Source: Tangfeifania diversioriginum (GTDB lineage Bacteria > Bacteroidota > Bacteroidia > Bacteroidales > Prolixibacteraceae). Taken from it: a stretch of 64,000 nucleotides of DNA. The stretch's first letter is position 1, and the number at the start of each line of letters is the position of its first letter. The position numbers were made by a program, and so were the translations under genes. Shown here one piece after another: positions 45,361-54,752 of this stretch. The stretch is from NCBI RefSeq assembly GCF_900141875.1, contig NZ_FQZE01000014.1:1-64000 (forward strand), given 5' to 3'. The notes below the pieces were generated by a model that did no database searches, was not told the DNA's origin, and saw only the letters and a list, made by a program, of their open reading frames with translations.

Positions 45361-46236
45361 ATGAAACAACTATTTTTTGTACTTACTTTAACTGCATTGC
45401 TTTTTTCCTGTAATTCAAAAAAAACAAAAAATCAGGATTCAGGGAAACAGGTGGTGACTGTAAGTATTTTGCCACAAAAAACATTTGTGGAAAAAATTGG
45501 CGGTAACGATTTTGAAGTTAACGTGCTGATACCGCCCGGTGCAAGTCCTTCCACCTACACTTTGCTGCCTTCGCAGCTTAAAAAAATTTCCCGTTCCGAA
45601 ATCTGGTTCCGCATTGGTTATATTGGGTTTGAACATTCGTGGAAAGATAAAATAGAGCAGGCCAATAAAAACATGAAAGTTGTGAATCTTTCTGAAGGGC
45701 TTGATTTAATTGCCGGCAGTGAAGTTCAGCATGGCGACCATGTGCACATCGACGGTGTGGATCCGCATACCTGGCTCTCGCCGCAATTGGTTAAGCAAAT
45801 GGCCCAACGGATTATGGAAGAGCTCTCGGAACTTCAGCCCGAAAACAGCGACGAATACAACTCCAATTACCTTCAATTTGTAAAAGAGATCGATGAGCTG
45901 GACAATGAAATCAGAACAAAACTGAAAAACTACCAAGGGAAAGAGTTCATCACTTTTCACCCGAGCCTTTCCTATTTTGCCCGCGAATACGGATTGGTCC
46001 AGCATTCGCTTGAACTGGAGGGAAAAGAGCCTACTCCCAAACACATGTCGGAAGTTGTGAAACTGGCCAAAGAAAAAAATATCGAAGTAATTTTTATTCA
46101 GAGCGAATTTGATCGCGACCATGCCCGTGTATTTGCCGAGGAGGTCGGCGGAGAAATAGTAGAAGTCACCCCGCTTGACCCCAACTGGGCTGAAAACCTG
46201 GTGGAATTGACCAATATTTTAACCGATAACTTTTAA
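45361..46236 (+). CDS. znuA: Zinc/metal ABC transporter substrate-binding lipoprotein
   Basis: About 291 residues from the ATG at 45361, with lipoprotein signal MKQLFFVLTLTALLFSC. Cluster A-I fold: VSILPQKTFVEKIGG, LIPPGASPSTYTL, a short His-rich run VQHGDHVHIDGVDPHTWLSP supplying metal ligands, FHPSLSYFAREYGL and the C-terminal Asp in EVTPLDPNWAENL. It captures Zn(II) or Mn(II). The histidine pattern favours zinc. Its stop overlaps the znuC start. Confidence 0.88.
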   Translation: MKQLFFVLTLTALLFSCNSKKTKNQDSGKQVVTVSILPQKTFVEKIGGNDFEVNVLIPPGASPSTYTLLPSQLKKISRSEIWFRIGYIGFEHSWKDKIEQANKNMKVVNLSEGLDLIAGSEVQHGDHVHIDGVDPHTWLSPQLVKQMAQRIMEELSELQPENSDEYNSNYLQFVKEIDELDNEIRTKLKNYQGKEFITFHPSLSYFAREYGLVQHSLELEGKEPTPKHMSEVVKLAKEKNIEVIFIQSEFDRDHARVFAEEVGGEIVEVTPLDPNWAENLVELTNILTDNF

Positions 46237-46982
46237 TGGATGCACTAATTAAAATAGAAAATTTATCGGTTGGTTACGACAAGCAACCGGTGCTGCACAA
46301 TGTTAATCTCGAGATTTTTGAAAACGATTTTCTGGGTGTAATCGGTCCCAACGGCGGAGGGAAAACCACTTTACTGAAAGCTATTCTGGGATTGCTGAAA
46401 CCGATGAAAGGGAAAATTATTTTCAGAGAAGATATGAGAATGAAGAAAAAACCCATTGGTTACCTGCCACAGGTCAAACACATCGATAAAAATTTTCCTA
46501 TAACCGTTTATGAAGTAGTGCGTTCGGGATCGTTAATGAAAAACCCCAAAAAAATTAACACCCGCGAAGTCAAGCAAAAAGTGGAATGGCTGCTTACTGA
46601 AATGGGGGTTTCTGATATCCGGGATAAGGCTATTGGCGAATTGTCAGGCGGGCAAATGCAACGTGTGTTTCTGTGCCGGGCACTGCTCAGCGACCCGAAA
46701 ATTTTAATACTTGACGAACCCGACACTTTTGTGGATAACCGGTTTGAAGGGGAACTTTACGAACGGTTGAAAATGTTAAACCAGGAAATGGCAATTGTTT
46801 TGGTTTCGCACGATGTGGGTACCATTTCAAGCTATGTGAAAACCATTGCCTGTGTAAACGACAGCTTGCACTATCACCCCGACAATATTATCACTCAGGA
46901 CCAGCTGGACAGCTACAACTGCCCCATTAAAATTATTACACACGGAGAAATTCCGCATACCGTTTTAAAACGCCACGAATAA
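46236..46982 (+). CDS. znuC: Zinc/metal ABC transporter ATPase
   Basis: 248 residues. Walker A GPNGGGKTT, signature LSGGQMQRVFLCRALL, Walker B ILILDEPDTFVD and switch His in LVSHDVGTISS. The subgroup-specific middle GYLPQVKHIDKNFPITVYEV matches metal importers (ZnuC/MntB type). It drives import through the permease next to it. ATG overlaps the znuA stop by one base. Confidence 0.92.
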   Translation: MDALIKIENLSVGYDKQPVLHNVNLEIFENDFLGVIGPNGGGKTTLLKAILGLLKPMKGKIIFREDMRMKKKPIGYLPQVKHIDKNFPITVYEVVRSGSLMKNPKKINTREVKQKVEWLLTEMGVSDIRDKAIGELSGGQMQRVFLCRALLSDPKILILDEPDTFVDNRFEGELYERLKMLNQEMAIVLVSHDVGTISSYVKTIACVNDSLHYHPDNIITQDQLDSYNCPIKIITHGEIPHTVLKRHE

Positions 46983-46983
46983 A

Positions 46984-47796
46984 ATGAGTAATCTGATTGA
47001 ACTGTTTGCATACGATTTTTTTGTGAAAGCTTTTCTGGCTGCCGTATTTGCCAGTATTTCATGCGGGATTATTGGCGGGTACATCGTTTCGCGCCGTATA
47101 GTTTTTGTGAGCGGCGGAATTACACACGCCTCATTTGGCGGCATTGGCCTGGCTTTTCTGTTGGGTTTTAATCCCTTGCTCGGAGCGGTGCTGTTTGCTG
47201 TAATGTCGGCCCTGGGAATACAGTTTTTCACCAAAGTGGCGCACGTTCGCGAAGATTCTTCCATTGCCATCTGGTGGTCGCTGGGTATGGCGCTCGGGAT
47301 TATTTTTGTCTTTTTAACTCCGGGGTACACGCCCAACTTAATGAGCTATCTTTTCGGAAATATACTCACGGTTACCATTTCGGAGCTGGTTTGGATGTTT
47401 ATCCTGAATGTGGTGATAATCCTGTTTTTTGCCTTCTATTTTCGGAAAATTCTGTACATCGCTTTCGACGAAGAATTTGCCCGGGCTGCCGGTTTGCCGG
47501 TTTCGCTGTTTAATTACCTGACCATTACACTGATTGCACTAACTGTTGTGCTGAATATCCGGGTTGTGGGTATTATTCTTATTTTGTCGCTGCTTACCAT
47601 TCCGCAGGCAACGGCAAATCTATTTACCAAAGATTTCCGTAAGATGCTTGTCCTCTCTTCGGTGTTTGCTTTTATCGGAACCATTTCCGGGCTGTTTTTT
47701 TCGTACTATCTCGACATTCCGTCGGGGGCAGCCATTATTTTTACGTTGGTAATAATTTTTGCCCTGCTCAGGTTATATAAACATTTTTTTAAGTGA
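46984..47796 (+). CDS. znuB: Zinc/metal ABC transporter permease
   Basis: 270 residues, eight or nine TM segments, with the ABC-3 family pattern: IIGGYIVSRRIVFVSGGITH, LIALTVVLNIRVVGIILILS and LTIPQATANLF. It forms the zinc (or Mn) channel of the importer. It starts 1 base after znuC. Its stop is overlapped by a small cysteine-rich gene. Confidence 0.92.
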   Translation: MSNLIELFAYDFFVKAFLAAVFASISCGIIGGYIVSRRIVFVSGGITHASFGGIGLAFLLGFNPLLGAVLFAVMSALGIQFFTKVAHVREDSSIAIWWSLGMALGIIFVFLTPGYTPNLMSYLFGNILTVTISELVWMFILNVVIILFFAFYFRKILYIAFDEEFARAAGLPVSLFNYLTITLIALTVVLNIRVVGIILILSLLTIPQATANLFTKDFRKMLVLSSVFAFIGTISGLFFSYYLDIPSGAAIIFTLVIIFALLRLYKHFFK

Positions 47797-47975
47797 TGGT
47801 TGGCCGAAAGGAAAAGTATTACACTTGTTCAGCTTGTAGTTCCAGGTTTTCAAACCTCGAGGCCGACCGGGTTTGCAGCAACTGTTTTGCGTGTACGGGC
47901 TGCGAAACCTACAACTGCCCGTCGTGCGGCGAGGAAGTTGTTGTTAAACCAATGAAATCAATCCGCAAAAGTTAA
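47796..47975 (+). CDS. Eight-cysteine zinc-ribbon miniprotein coupled to znuB
   Basis: 59 residues from the ATG at 47796, which overlaps the znuB stop (TGATG); a GTG at 47793 is an alternative. Four CxxC motifs are seen (CSAC, CSNC, CTGC, CPSC), enough for two zinc ribbons, with a basic C-terminus. No helical or membrane segment. The coupling to a zinc importer suggests a zinc-storage, chaperone or sensing role, or simply a zinc-dependent protein made when zinc enters. No named family recognised. Confidence 0.75.
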   Translation: MVGRKEKYYTCSACSSRFSNLEADRVCSNCFACTGCETYNCPSCGEEVVVKPMKSIRKS

Positions 47976-48197
47976 CCGTTTGCAGCCCTTTATTTTACAC
48001 ATTTTCAAAAAAATAAATGTTTTAAAATATGTCCATTTTGGCAGGCATAATTTTGCTGTGGGGTAAAAGAAAATGTATTTTTCGGAATTGTGCGCAGCAC
48101 GAATCAATTCGGTATTAAAAAAAAACTGCCTGGCCAAAAATGGCAGGCAGTTTTACTTTCAGGGTATTTCTAAACTTTAATTCAAGTCAAATAAAAT
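47976..48197. other. Intergenic region between the zinc operon and nagB
   Basis: About 220 AT-rich bases; the only structure seen is the terminator at 48117-48154. Confidence 0.6.
48117..48154 (-). terminator. Bidirectional terminator between zinc operon and nagB
   Basis: AACTGCC.../...GGCAGTT arms form a long stem (with one bulged G and an AAAA loop). The nagB side runs into nine U residues; the plus-strand side has four T residues, so it mainly ends the nagB operon and may also stop the zinc operon. Confidence 0.88.
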
Positions 48198-49013
48198 TTA
48201 CTTTTTTAATTCAGGATTATCAGAAAGTTCCTTGCTTTCAATGTCCTTGAAATACTTTACGGTTCCAACTTTTAGTTCCATGGTGGCATCATCGTCGCAT
48301 ACAATAATTCCTTTGGGGTGCATTTGCAAAACAGATACTGTCCACATGTGGTTTACACCTTCTTCAACAACCTTTTGCAAAGCCCTTGCTTTGTTGTAAC
48401 CATTTACAATTATTATCACTTCTTTGGCCTGCATAACCGTGTCAACTCCTACTGTGAGTGCCGTTTTGGGAACTTTGTTGATGTCGTTGTCGAAAAAACG
48501 CGAATTGGCCAGAATGGTGTCGTAAGTGAGTGATTTGATACGTGTTTTCGATTTTAACGACGAGCCGGGTTCGTTAAAAGCAATATGGCCATCGGGGCCA
48601 ATCCCCCCCAGAAAAAGATGAATTCCGCCTACGCTTTTAATTTTTTGTTCATATTCCTCGCACTCTTTTTCCAGGTCGGGGGCATTTCCGTTGAGTATGT
48701 TTATATTTTCGCGTGGAATGTCGATGTGGTTAAACAGGTTTTTATCCATGAAGTGATGGTAGCTTTGTGGATGGCTTTCCGGAATTCCCACGTACTCGTC
48801 CATGTTAAAAGTAACCACATTTTTAAACGACAGGCTGCCTTGTTTAACCAACTCAATCAATTCATTGTAAGTTCCAACTGGCGACGACCCTGTTGGAAGA
48901 CCAAGCACAAACGGTTTTTCCGGTGTTGGATTAAATGCATTGATTTTGTTGGCAATGTAGTTAGCTGTCCACTTGCTGATTTTCTGATAATTTTCATGAA
49001 TTAATATTCTCAT
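48198..49013 (-). CDS. nagB: Glucosamine-6-phosphate deaminase
   Basis: 271 residues, the normal length. Conserved segments: [58 protein letters not shown] and [17 protein letters not shown]. It converts glucosamine-6-phosphate to fructose-6-phosphate and ammonia. It follows the nagB-lmbE fusion by 39 bases in what looks like one operon controlled by the ROK repressor upstream. Confidence 0.97.
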   Translation of the reverse strand: MRILIHENYQKISKWTANYIANKINAFNPTPEKPFVLGLPTGSSPVGTYNELIELVKQGSLSFKNVVTFNMDEYVGIPESHPQSYHHFMDKNLFNHIDIPRENINILNGNAPDLEKECEEYEQKIKSVGGIHLFLGGIGPDGHIAFNEPGSSLKSKTRIKSLTYDTILANSRFFDNDINKVPKTALTVGVDTVMQAKEVIIIVNGYNKARALQKVVEEGVNHMWTVSVLQMHPKGIIVCDDDATMELKVGTVKYFKDIESKELSDNPELKK

Positions 49014-49052
49014 AATTCCTTTTTATTAAATATTTTTTGTGTCAGTTTGAAT

Positions 49053-51374
49053 TTAAAAAATTCCTTCCATTGATTTTCCCAGGCTTGAAGCCTCCTCAAG
49101 AAACTGACTTACATCAAGTTCGCGAATGTAAACCATGCCGTGGGTTGCCCTCAGGAGCGGCGAACTGTTTTGGTAGAAGTAATTTTTACCGAGCAGCAGC
49201 TGGATTTGTTTGTGCTGTTCAAACCAAATGCTTTGCGTGAGATCGCTGAACTTTCCGTCGAGCTGGTAGCTTGGGAACGAGGCATTTACCTGTGTGATGT
49301 AACACTCTTCAAACGATTTGTCGAGTGTTGCCAGTGCATTTAATGAAACAGGCACAATTACTTCAACGTCCCATGGATTGTAACGGAACCAAACGTTTCG
49401 GTAGCCCACAATTCGCAGGTTGCTCAGGTCTTCTTCCTTATCCCATTCTTCCACAGCACGCGCAATGGCCTGCAACACTTTGTAGTGGGTGTCGGGGCCG
49501 CTGCCCTGCGGATCCATTGCCAGACTGATTACCGTGGGTTTGTATTTTCTGAAATCTTCGAGAATGGGCATTACATCTTTTTCCATATCGGGCTGGCTCC
49601 CTTTCGAATTACTGTGGTAAAAACCAAGGCGGAGGTGGTGTACGTTTTTTACCATGGTGCCGTAGTGTGCCCAAACAAGCTCTTCTTCGAGCTCACGGAT
49701 CATCCCTTTCAGTTTTTGGATTTTTGGCGGGTTTTTACTGCCATCGTAGCTGTTTTTTAGTGATGTTAATATTTCGTAGATTGCATCTGTCAGCTCGCTT
49801 TTATTTTTTATTCCCCAGATGGATACGAGTGCCCTCACCACACGATGGCATACGCCTCGTCTTTTTTCCTCGGGGTTTTGGGCTGCTATATTGTCGAGGT
49901 AATGGTAAATGTCTTTATCCCACTTGTATTTGTACCCGTCTTTAAAGAAATCGGGGTAATCGACCATTTCAATTTTTCCCTGGTTCATGAGATCCTTTGT
50001 GTCGATAAGCAAATCGTAGAGGAAAGTGTTGGTTACGGCATTGAACCCTGATGTTAAAACGGAGAAATGCATTTCGTTGCTTGCATCGCGCGACTGCCGG
50101 TTGGTAAGCGGCATAATTCCAAGCATAATATCGTCGTGGTGCGGGCCGGTATGGTAAAAAACCTGGTTGGTTTCTTTTATCATTCCCTTTTTTATTTTCG
50201 CCTCAATGGAGTCAATTACCGACTGAACCGTGTCTTTGTTAAGATCCGGAATCCGGCTGCAGTATTTGTCTGCCTTTAAATCTTCAAGTTGCAGTTTGCC
50301 TCCGAATTTGTTGATTTTTTTGCACAGTTCCATCACGGCACGTTCCGTTTTCTGATGTGTCCACGGTCCGGTGCTGTAATAATTTTCAACGGCATCTTCC
50401 AGTTTTACGGCAGCGCCTTCGGTGAGGTAAAAACGGCTGTTTTTCAGTTTTTGCAGCGATGTGGCCGGGTAAAGTACGTGCGGTTCGCTTTCCAGTGAAT
50501 TTTTTATGACCTCGGCAATGGCTTCGCCGGCAGCGTAAATTATGGCTTTGTTTTCAGGGTTAAAGCCAAGTGTGCCCAGTCCCACTGTAATTACCAGACG
50601 GTTGCTCGAAACTTCAATGCCGCCCAGGTCGCCGGCTGTTATTGCCTGGGTTTCAAAATTGGTTTCCGTAAGCCGGGTTGATGAAAAATGTTGTGTTCCG
50701 CGGGTATTGAACGCAATATGGCCGTCGGGGCCAATTCCGCCCAGGAAGAATCCAATTCCGCCTTTTTCCCTGATTTTGCTTTCGTATTGAGTGCACCACT
50801 GGTCAATTTTGAATATCGACTCTTTCTGCAACTGCTCGTTGTAGGTTTTTGCTTCGCGGTACCGTAAAGTCAGGTCAATTTTATAATCCGGGAACACCTC
50901 GTGAAATGATTTTCCTTCTGCCAGTTCAATTTTGTTTGAATCAATCAGCAGTGCTTTATCGCGGTCGAGGCCAAAACCTTCAATATAATTTTTTTCAATA
51001 AAGTTATACAGGCTGTTGTGCTGTTCTGAATTTATGGGGTAAAATTCACCCATCTGAACAATATGGAGCCCGTTTAATTCAGGTTTTTTCATGTCGGATA
51101 AACCGTATTTCGCGAGTATATCTTTCCCTTTTTTATTGGTCCAGTTGTCAAGCAACAGGTGAGTGAAGTCTATAAAGTATTGTGCAGTTTTTCCGGTAGG
51201 CAATGTTACAACACCATTGGGATTTTCTGAGGCCCATTCCAAAAAACTCAGGGCTGAGAGTAGCCCCAGCTTTGGAAAGCTATCTACCGCAATGTAAGGT
51301 GTTTTGGTTGAAATTTCTTTTATTGCCGACTCATCGGAAAATGCCTGTTCTACTTTTGAAAAATTAATTTTCAT
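49053..51374 (-). CDS. NagB-like / LmbE (PIG-L) fusion protein
   Basis: 773 residues. The N-terminal half is NagB/SIS-like: [36 protein letters not shown] and VITVGLGTLGF. The C-terminal half is a PIG-L/LmbE deacetylase-like domain with HTGPHHDDIMLGIMPL (near residue 413; canonical HPDD reads HHDD) and a metal-site region TVISLAMDPQGSGPDTHYK. Such two-domain proteins are typical of Bacteroidota. A sugar-phosphate deacetylase plus deaminase would link GlcNAc-6-P to fructose-6-P, but activity is inferred only from fold and neighbours. It sits between nagB and the ROK repressor. Confidence 0.87.
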   Translation of the reverse strand: MKINFSKVEQAFSDESAIKEISTKTPYIAVDSFPKLGLLSALSFLEWASENPNGVVTLPTGKTAQYFIDFTHLLLDNWTNKKGKDILAKYGLSDMKKPELNGLHIVQMGEFYPINSEQHNSLYNFIEKNYIEGFGLDRDKALLIDSNKIELAEGKSFHEVFPDYKIDLTLRYREAKTYNEQLQKESIFKIDQWCTQYESKIREKGGIGFFLGGIGPDGHIAFNTRGTQHFSSTRLTETNFETQAITAGDLGGIEVSSNRLVITVGLGTLGFNPENKAIIYAAGEAIAEVIKNSLESEPHVLYPATSLQKLKNSRFYLTEGAAVKLEDAVENYYSTGPWTHQKTERAVMELCKKINKFGGKLQLEDLKADKYCSRIPDLNKDTVQSVIDSIEAKIKKGMIKETNQVFYHTGPHHDDIMLGIMPLTNRQSRDASNEMHFSVLTSGFNAVTNTFLYDLLIDTKDLMNQGKIEMVDYPDFFKDGYKYKWDKDIYHYLDNIAAQNPEEKRRGVCHRVVRALVSIWGIKNKSELTDAIYEILTSLKNSYDGSKNPPKIQKLKGMIRELEEELVWAHYGTMVKNVHHLRLGFYHSNSKGSQPDMEKDVMPILEDFRKYKPTVISLAMDPQGSGPDTHYKVLQAIARAVEEWDKEEDLSNLRIVGYRNVWFRYNPWDVEVIVPVSLNALATLDKSFEECYITQVNASFPSYQLDGKFSDLTQSIWFEQHKQIQLLLGKNYFYQNSSPLLRATHGMVYIRELDVSQFLEEASSLGKSMEGIF

Positions 51375-51443
51375 TGTTTTATCCTTTTTTATGTTTGCTC
51401 TATTTTAGTATAATTCAAAATGTATTGTCTTAGCATTACGCAC

Positions 51444-52664
51444 TTATTTCAGTGCTGCCATTTTTTCAATCGCATAGGCAGCTGCACCCATTGGGCCGGC
51501 CTTTTGGCCAAGTTCAGAAAATTTAATTTCGGTATCGTCGCTGATGTCTCTGTTGCTGAATGTATTAATGGCTTGCTGAATTGGAGCAGTAATAAACTGC
51601 CGGGCTTCGGTAACCCTTCCGCCAAGCACTATCAGTTCGGGGTTGAAAATCTGGATGAGGTAAACAATACCTTTTCCGAGCCAGTAGCCCACATCGGAAA
51701 AAATGGAGATGGCAAACTGGTCGCCGCGGTTGGCCGCCTGAATCACTGTTGATATGTCAATCTTTTCAAGGTCACCCTTCAGCAAGTCGCTTATCAGCGA
51801 TGAGGTACCATTTTCAATTCCCTGTTTTGCCATGCGGGTAATAGCCGTGGCTGAAACGATGGTTTCGAGGCATCCTTGTTTGCCGCAACTGCAAAGTATG
51901 CCGTTATCAACAATGGGCAAATGGCCGAATTCACCTGAATATCCTGATTTTCCGGCGTACAGCTTTCCGTTTATGATGATTCCGATACCCAGGCCCCAGT
52001 CAACCTGAATCATAATTACGTTTTTTTTGTTTTTGGCCAACCCGAAATGTTGTTCTGAAAATGCACGGAGCTTTGAGTCGTGACTAAAATATACCGGCAT
52101 TCCGAATATTTTATTTAGTTCCTCCGAAAAGTTTTTAATTTCAGGGAAATAGGTTTTGTTGACACCTTGTTTCTGGTTAATCAACCCCGGTAATTCAAGC
52201 CCGACTGACAATATCTTTTTTCGATCGATATTATATTTCTGAGCAACTTCCCCGAGTTTTTCATTCACCTGATGGAAAATATTGAAATCGGCCTGCATTT
52301 TAACAGGGAAGTACTGAGATTCAGTTATCTCTTTATTATTGCTGTTAAAGATGGAAATGATGGTCCGGTTGATGTTTATTGTAATCCCGGCAACATAAAA
52401 ACCATTCTCAACGAGGCCGTAAATGTTGGGGCGGCGACCACCACTTGAATCGCCCCTGCCAAGTTCGTTTACCAATCCGTCGTTAATAAGCTCAATTAAT
52501 AAGCTGTTGATTTTTGGTGTGCTGAGTTTTATAACCTTCGATAACTCTGAATTTGACAATGGGCCGCGAAAATAGAGCGCACGCAAAATTTGTTTTTTGT
52601 GTGAAACTTTTTTCTGTTCAACACCCTGGCTTTGGTTTCCGGTATGTTTAAATAGTTTTTCCAT
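51444..52664 (-). CDS. ROK family transcriptional repressor (NagC-like)
   Basis: 406 residues. Winged HTH at residues ~22-70 (KKQILRALYFRGPLSNSELS, KLSTPKINSLLIELINDGLV), then the ROK sugar-binding/kinase fold: LSVGLELPGLINQKQGVNK, WGLGIGIIINGKLYAGKSGY and an intact zinc motif CSCGKQGCLE. It most likely represses the amino-sugar operon and senses a sugar phosphate. It reads divergently from the PHP gene, and a perfect palindrome lies between them. Confidence 0.9.
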   Translation of the reverse strand: MEKLFKHTGNQSQGVEQKKVSHKKQILRALYFRGPLSNSELSKVIKLSTPKINSLLIELINDGLVNELGRGDSSGGRRPNIYGLVENGFYVAGITININRTIISIFNSNNKEITESQYFPVKMQADFNIFHQVNEKLGEVAQKYNIDRKKILSVGLELPGLINQKQGVNKTYFPEIKNFSEELNKIFGMPVYFSHDSKLRAFSEQHFGLAKNKKNVIMIQVDWGLGIGIIINGKLYAGKSGYSGEFGHLPIVDNGILCSCGKQGCLETIVSATAITRMAKQGIENGTSSLISDLLKGDLEKIDISTVIQAANRGDQFAISIFSDVGYWLGKGIVYLIQIFNPELIVLGGRVTEARQFITAPIQQAINTFSNRDISDDTEIKFSELGQKAGPMGAAAYAIEKMAALK

Positions 52665-52713
52665 AGTTTACGAATATCAACAAAGATTGAAATTATTTAC
52701 TTTTTAACCAAAA

Positions 52714-52738
52714 ATCTTTTTAATTTTTTTAAAAAGAT
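52714..52738. promoter_or_regulatory. Perfect inverted repeat, likely ROK operator
   Basis: ATCTTTTTAA and TTAAAAAGAT (52714-52723 and 52729-52738) form a perfect ten-base dyad with a TTTTT spacer. It lies 50 bases upstream of the ROK repressor start and 131 bases before the divergent PHP gene. It is AT-rich like known ROK operators. Confidence 0.55.
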
Positions 52739-52830
52739 AGGTTGATTTTCTCTAAAATTAATTATTCCTTTACAATTATTGATTATTTAATAATTTTAAT
52801 ACTTGATAGTTCAATAAAAACACAGATATT

Positions 52831-52838
52831 TATTTTTG
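52831..52838 (+). promoter_or_regulatory. -7 element of the PHP gene
   Basis: TATTTTTG fits TAnnTTTG, 31 bases upstream of the ATG at 52869. A TTG at 52803-52805 is a poorly spaced -33 candidate. Confidence 0.35.
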
Positions 52839-52868
52839 AAAACAAGAATTTTTTAAAACCATACAACT

Positions 52869-53984
52869 ATGCAAAAATTTACCTATTTAATTCTTTCGGT
52901 TCTTTTATTCACAGCCCAGCTTTCAATGGGGCAAACGCGGAAGGTTATCCATATTCCCGATATTCCGGGCTATCAAACATTGAAATGTGATTTTCACATG
53001 CACACTGTTTTTTCCGACGGCACAGTTTGGCCAACCGTAAGGGTTGAAGAAGCCTGGCGCGAAGGGCTGGATGTGATTTCAATTACCGATCATATTGAGT
53101 ACAGGCCTCATTCAAAAGATGTTGTTTCCGACCACAATCGCTCCTACGAAATAGCTAGCCCGCTGGCCGAAAAATTAAATTTAATTTTGGTGAAAGGTGC
53201 TGAAATTACCCGCGGAATGCCTCCCGGCCATCTGAATACGCTGTTCATAAAAAATGCTAACCTGCTCGAACGCGATGATGTTTTTGATGCGTTGCAGGAA
53301 GCCCGCGATCAGGGCGCGTTTATTCTTTGGAACCACCCGGGATGGAAAGCCCAGCAACCCGATACCACACTTTGGTGGATTGAGCATACACGGTTGCTAA
53401 ACAGCGATTTGCTGCACGGGATTGAAGTGTACAATTATAAAAGTTATTACCCGGAAGCAATCGACTGGGCCAACGATAAAAACCTGACCATGTTTGCCAA
53501 TACTGATATTCACCCGCCAATTGCTATGGCTTATGATGTGGAAAACAGTCACCGTCCGTTAACGCTTGTTTTTGCCAATAGCCGGACTCAAAAAGGCGTG
53601 CGGGAAGCGCTTTTTAACAAACGAACTGTTGTATATTACAATAATACTTTAATGGGGCAAGCCGCATTGCTGGAGCCTTTATTTTTTGCTTCACTCAAAA
53701 TAGAAAAAACTCCACTGGAGTTAAAAAACGGAGAGGCGAAAGTAATTGAGATTGAAAATACATCGGATGTCGATTTTGAGCTCGAGCTCGTACAGCCCGG
53801 AATCGGGTTCGATGCTCCTGCAAGAGTTACCCTGGAAGCTCACCGTGTTACACCAATTGAACTGCGGGGCAATTCCGATCAGTTGAGTTCTATGAATAAA
53901 CTTGAGGCTTACTACCAGGTAAATAATATGGCCGTTAGCTCAACCGAAAACCTGGTGGTTACTTTTTCTTTTGCCAACAACTGA
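52869..53984 (+). CDS. Exported PHP-domain phosphoesterase
   Basis: 371 residues. Signal peptide (YLILSVLLFTAQLSMGQ). PHP metal motifs: CDFHMHTVFSDG, the SITDHIEYRPHS His/Asp pair, VKGAEITRG, WNHPGWK and ANTDIHPP. The C-terminal ~90 residues are a separate beta-rich domain (IENTSDVDFELELVQPG). PHP enzymes are phosphoesterases or nucleases; the substrate here is not known. It lies divergent from the ROK operon, so a carbohydrate phosphate is possible. Confidence 0.85.
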   Translation: MQKFTYLILSVLLFTAQLSMGQTRKVIHIPDIPGYQTLKCDFHMHTVFSDGTVWPTVRVEEAWREGLDVISITDHIEYRPHSKDVVSDHNRSYEIASPLAEKLNLILVKGAEITRGMPPGHLNTLFIKNANLLERDDVFDALQEARDQGAFILWNHPGWKAQQPDTTLWWIEHTRLLNSDLLHGIEVYNYKSYYPEAIDWANDKNLTMFANTDIHPPIAMAYDVENSHRPLTLVFANSRTQKGVREALFNKRTVVYYNNTLMGQAALLEPLFFASLKIEKTPLELKNGEAKVIEIENTSDVDFELELVQPGIGFDAPARVTLEAHRVTPIELRGNSDQLSSMNKLEAYYQVNNMAVSSTENLVVTFSFANN

Positions 53985-54015
53985 ATGAAATTACAAAGGA
54001 GGGGGCTTGCGATAA

Positions 54016-54654
54016 ATGAAAGCGTATGAGTTAACCAACAACGAAGAAATTTCTCCGGGAGTTCATGTCATCTCTTTTAAACGCGATTTTGAATTTATTC
54101 CGGGACAGGTAGTTAAAATAGCCCTCTCGCCCGGGCAGGTTCCGCGTATTTACAGTATTTGCAGTGGGAATACCGATGATGAAGTGCGCATTTTATTCAA
54201 CATAAAAGAAGGTGGTGAACTTACTCCGCGGTTGGCCTCGCTCATCCCGGGCGAAAAGGTTTTTGTTTCGGAACCCTACGGAAATTTTTCCGATACAAAA
54301 GCACCTGCATGGTGGATTGCCACAGGTACCGGAATCGCCCCATTCTACAGCATGTACCGGTCAGGGCTTGCTGAAAACAAAACATTGATTCACGGGGTGC
54401 GATGGTTAAACCAGTTTTATTTTGAAGACGAATGGGAACAAGCGCTTGACGAAAACTACGTGAGGTGTTGCTCCGGTGAATCTTCCTGTGATACTTTTCC
54501 CGGAAGAGTTACTGATTATTTGAAACAGCTAAATCAGTCGCCCGATGTCAATTTTTTTATCTGCGGAAAAGCCTTGATGGTAGTTGAAGTCCGCGATTTG
54601 CTAATTGAAAAAGGTATTCCGTTCAATAATATTTTTTCTGAAATTTATTTTTGA
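54016..54654 (+). CDS. Ferredoxin-NADP reductase-like flavoprotein
   Basis: 212 residues. FAD-binding barrel with RIYSICSG (RxYS-type), LFNIKEGGELTPRLASL, and the NADP domain start WWIATGTGIAPFYSMY, FFICGKALMVVEVRDLL and ending IFSEIYF. It transfers electrons between NADPH and a flavin or iron-sulphur partner; none is adjacent. The stop is overlapped by 4 bases by the reading frame of the next gene, whose true start is more likely 99 bases later. Confidence 0.85.
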   Translation: MKAYELTNNEEISPGVHVISFKRDFEFIPGQVVKIALSPGQVPRIYSICSGNTDDEVRILFNIKEGGELTPRLASLIPGEKVFVSEPYGNFSDTKAPAWWIATGTGIAPFYSMYRSGLAENKTLIHGVRWLNQFYFEDEWEQALDENYVRCCSGESSCDTFPGRVTDYLKQLNQSPDVNFFICGKALMVVEVRDLLIEKGIPFNNIFSEIYF

Positions 54655-54752
54655 ATATGGAGAAAACAGCTTTTTATTGTAACTTTAACAGTAAGATTTT
54701 TACTTATAACTCATTTAATAGTCACAAAATTTTAAAACTAAATTTACGAAAA

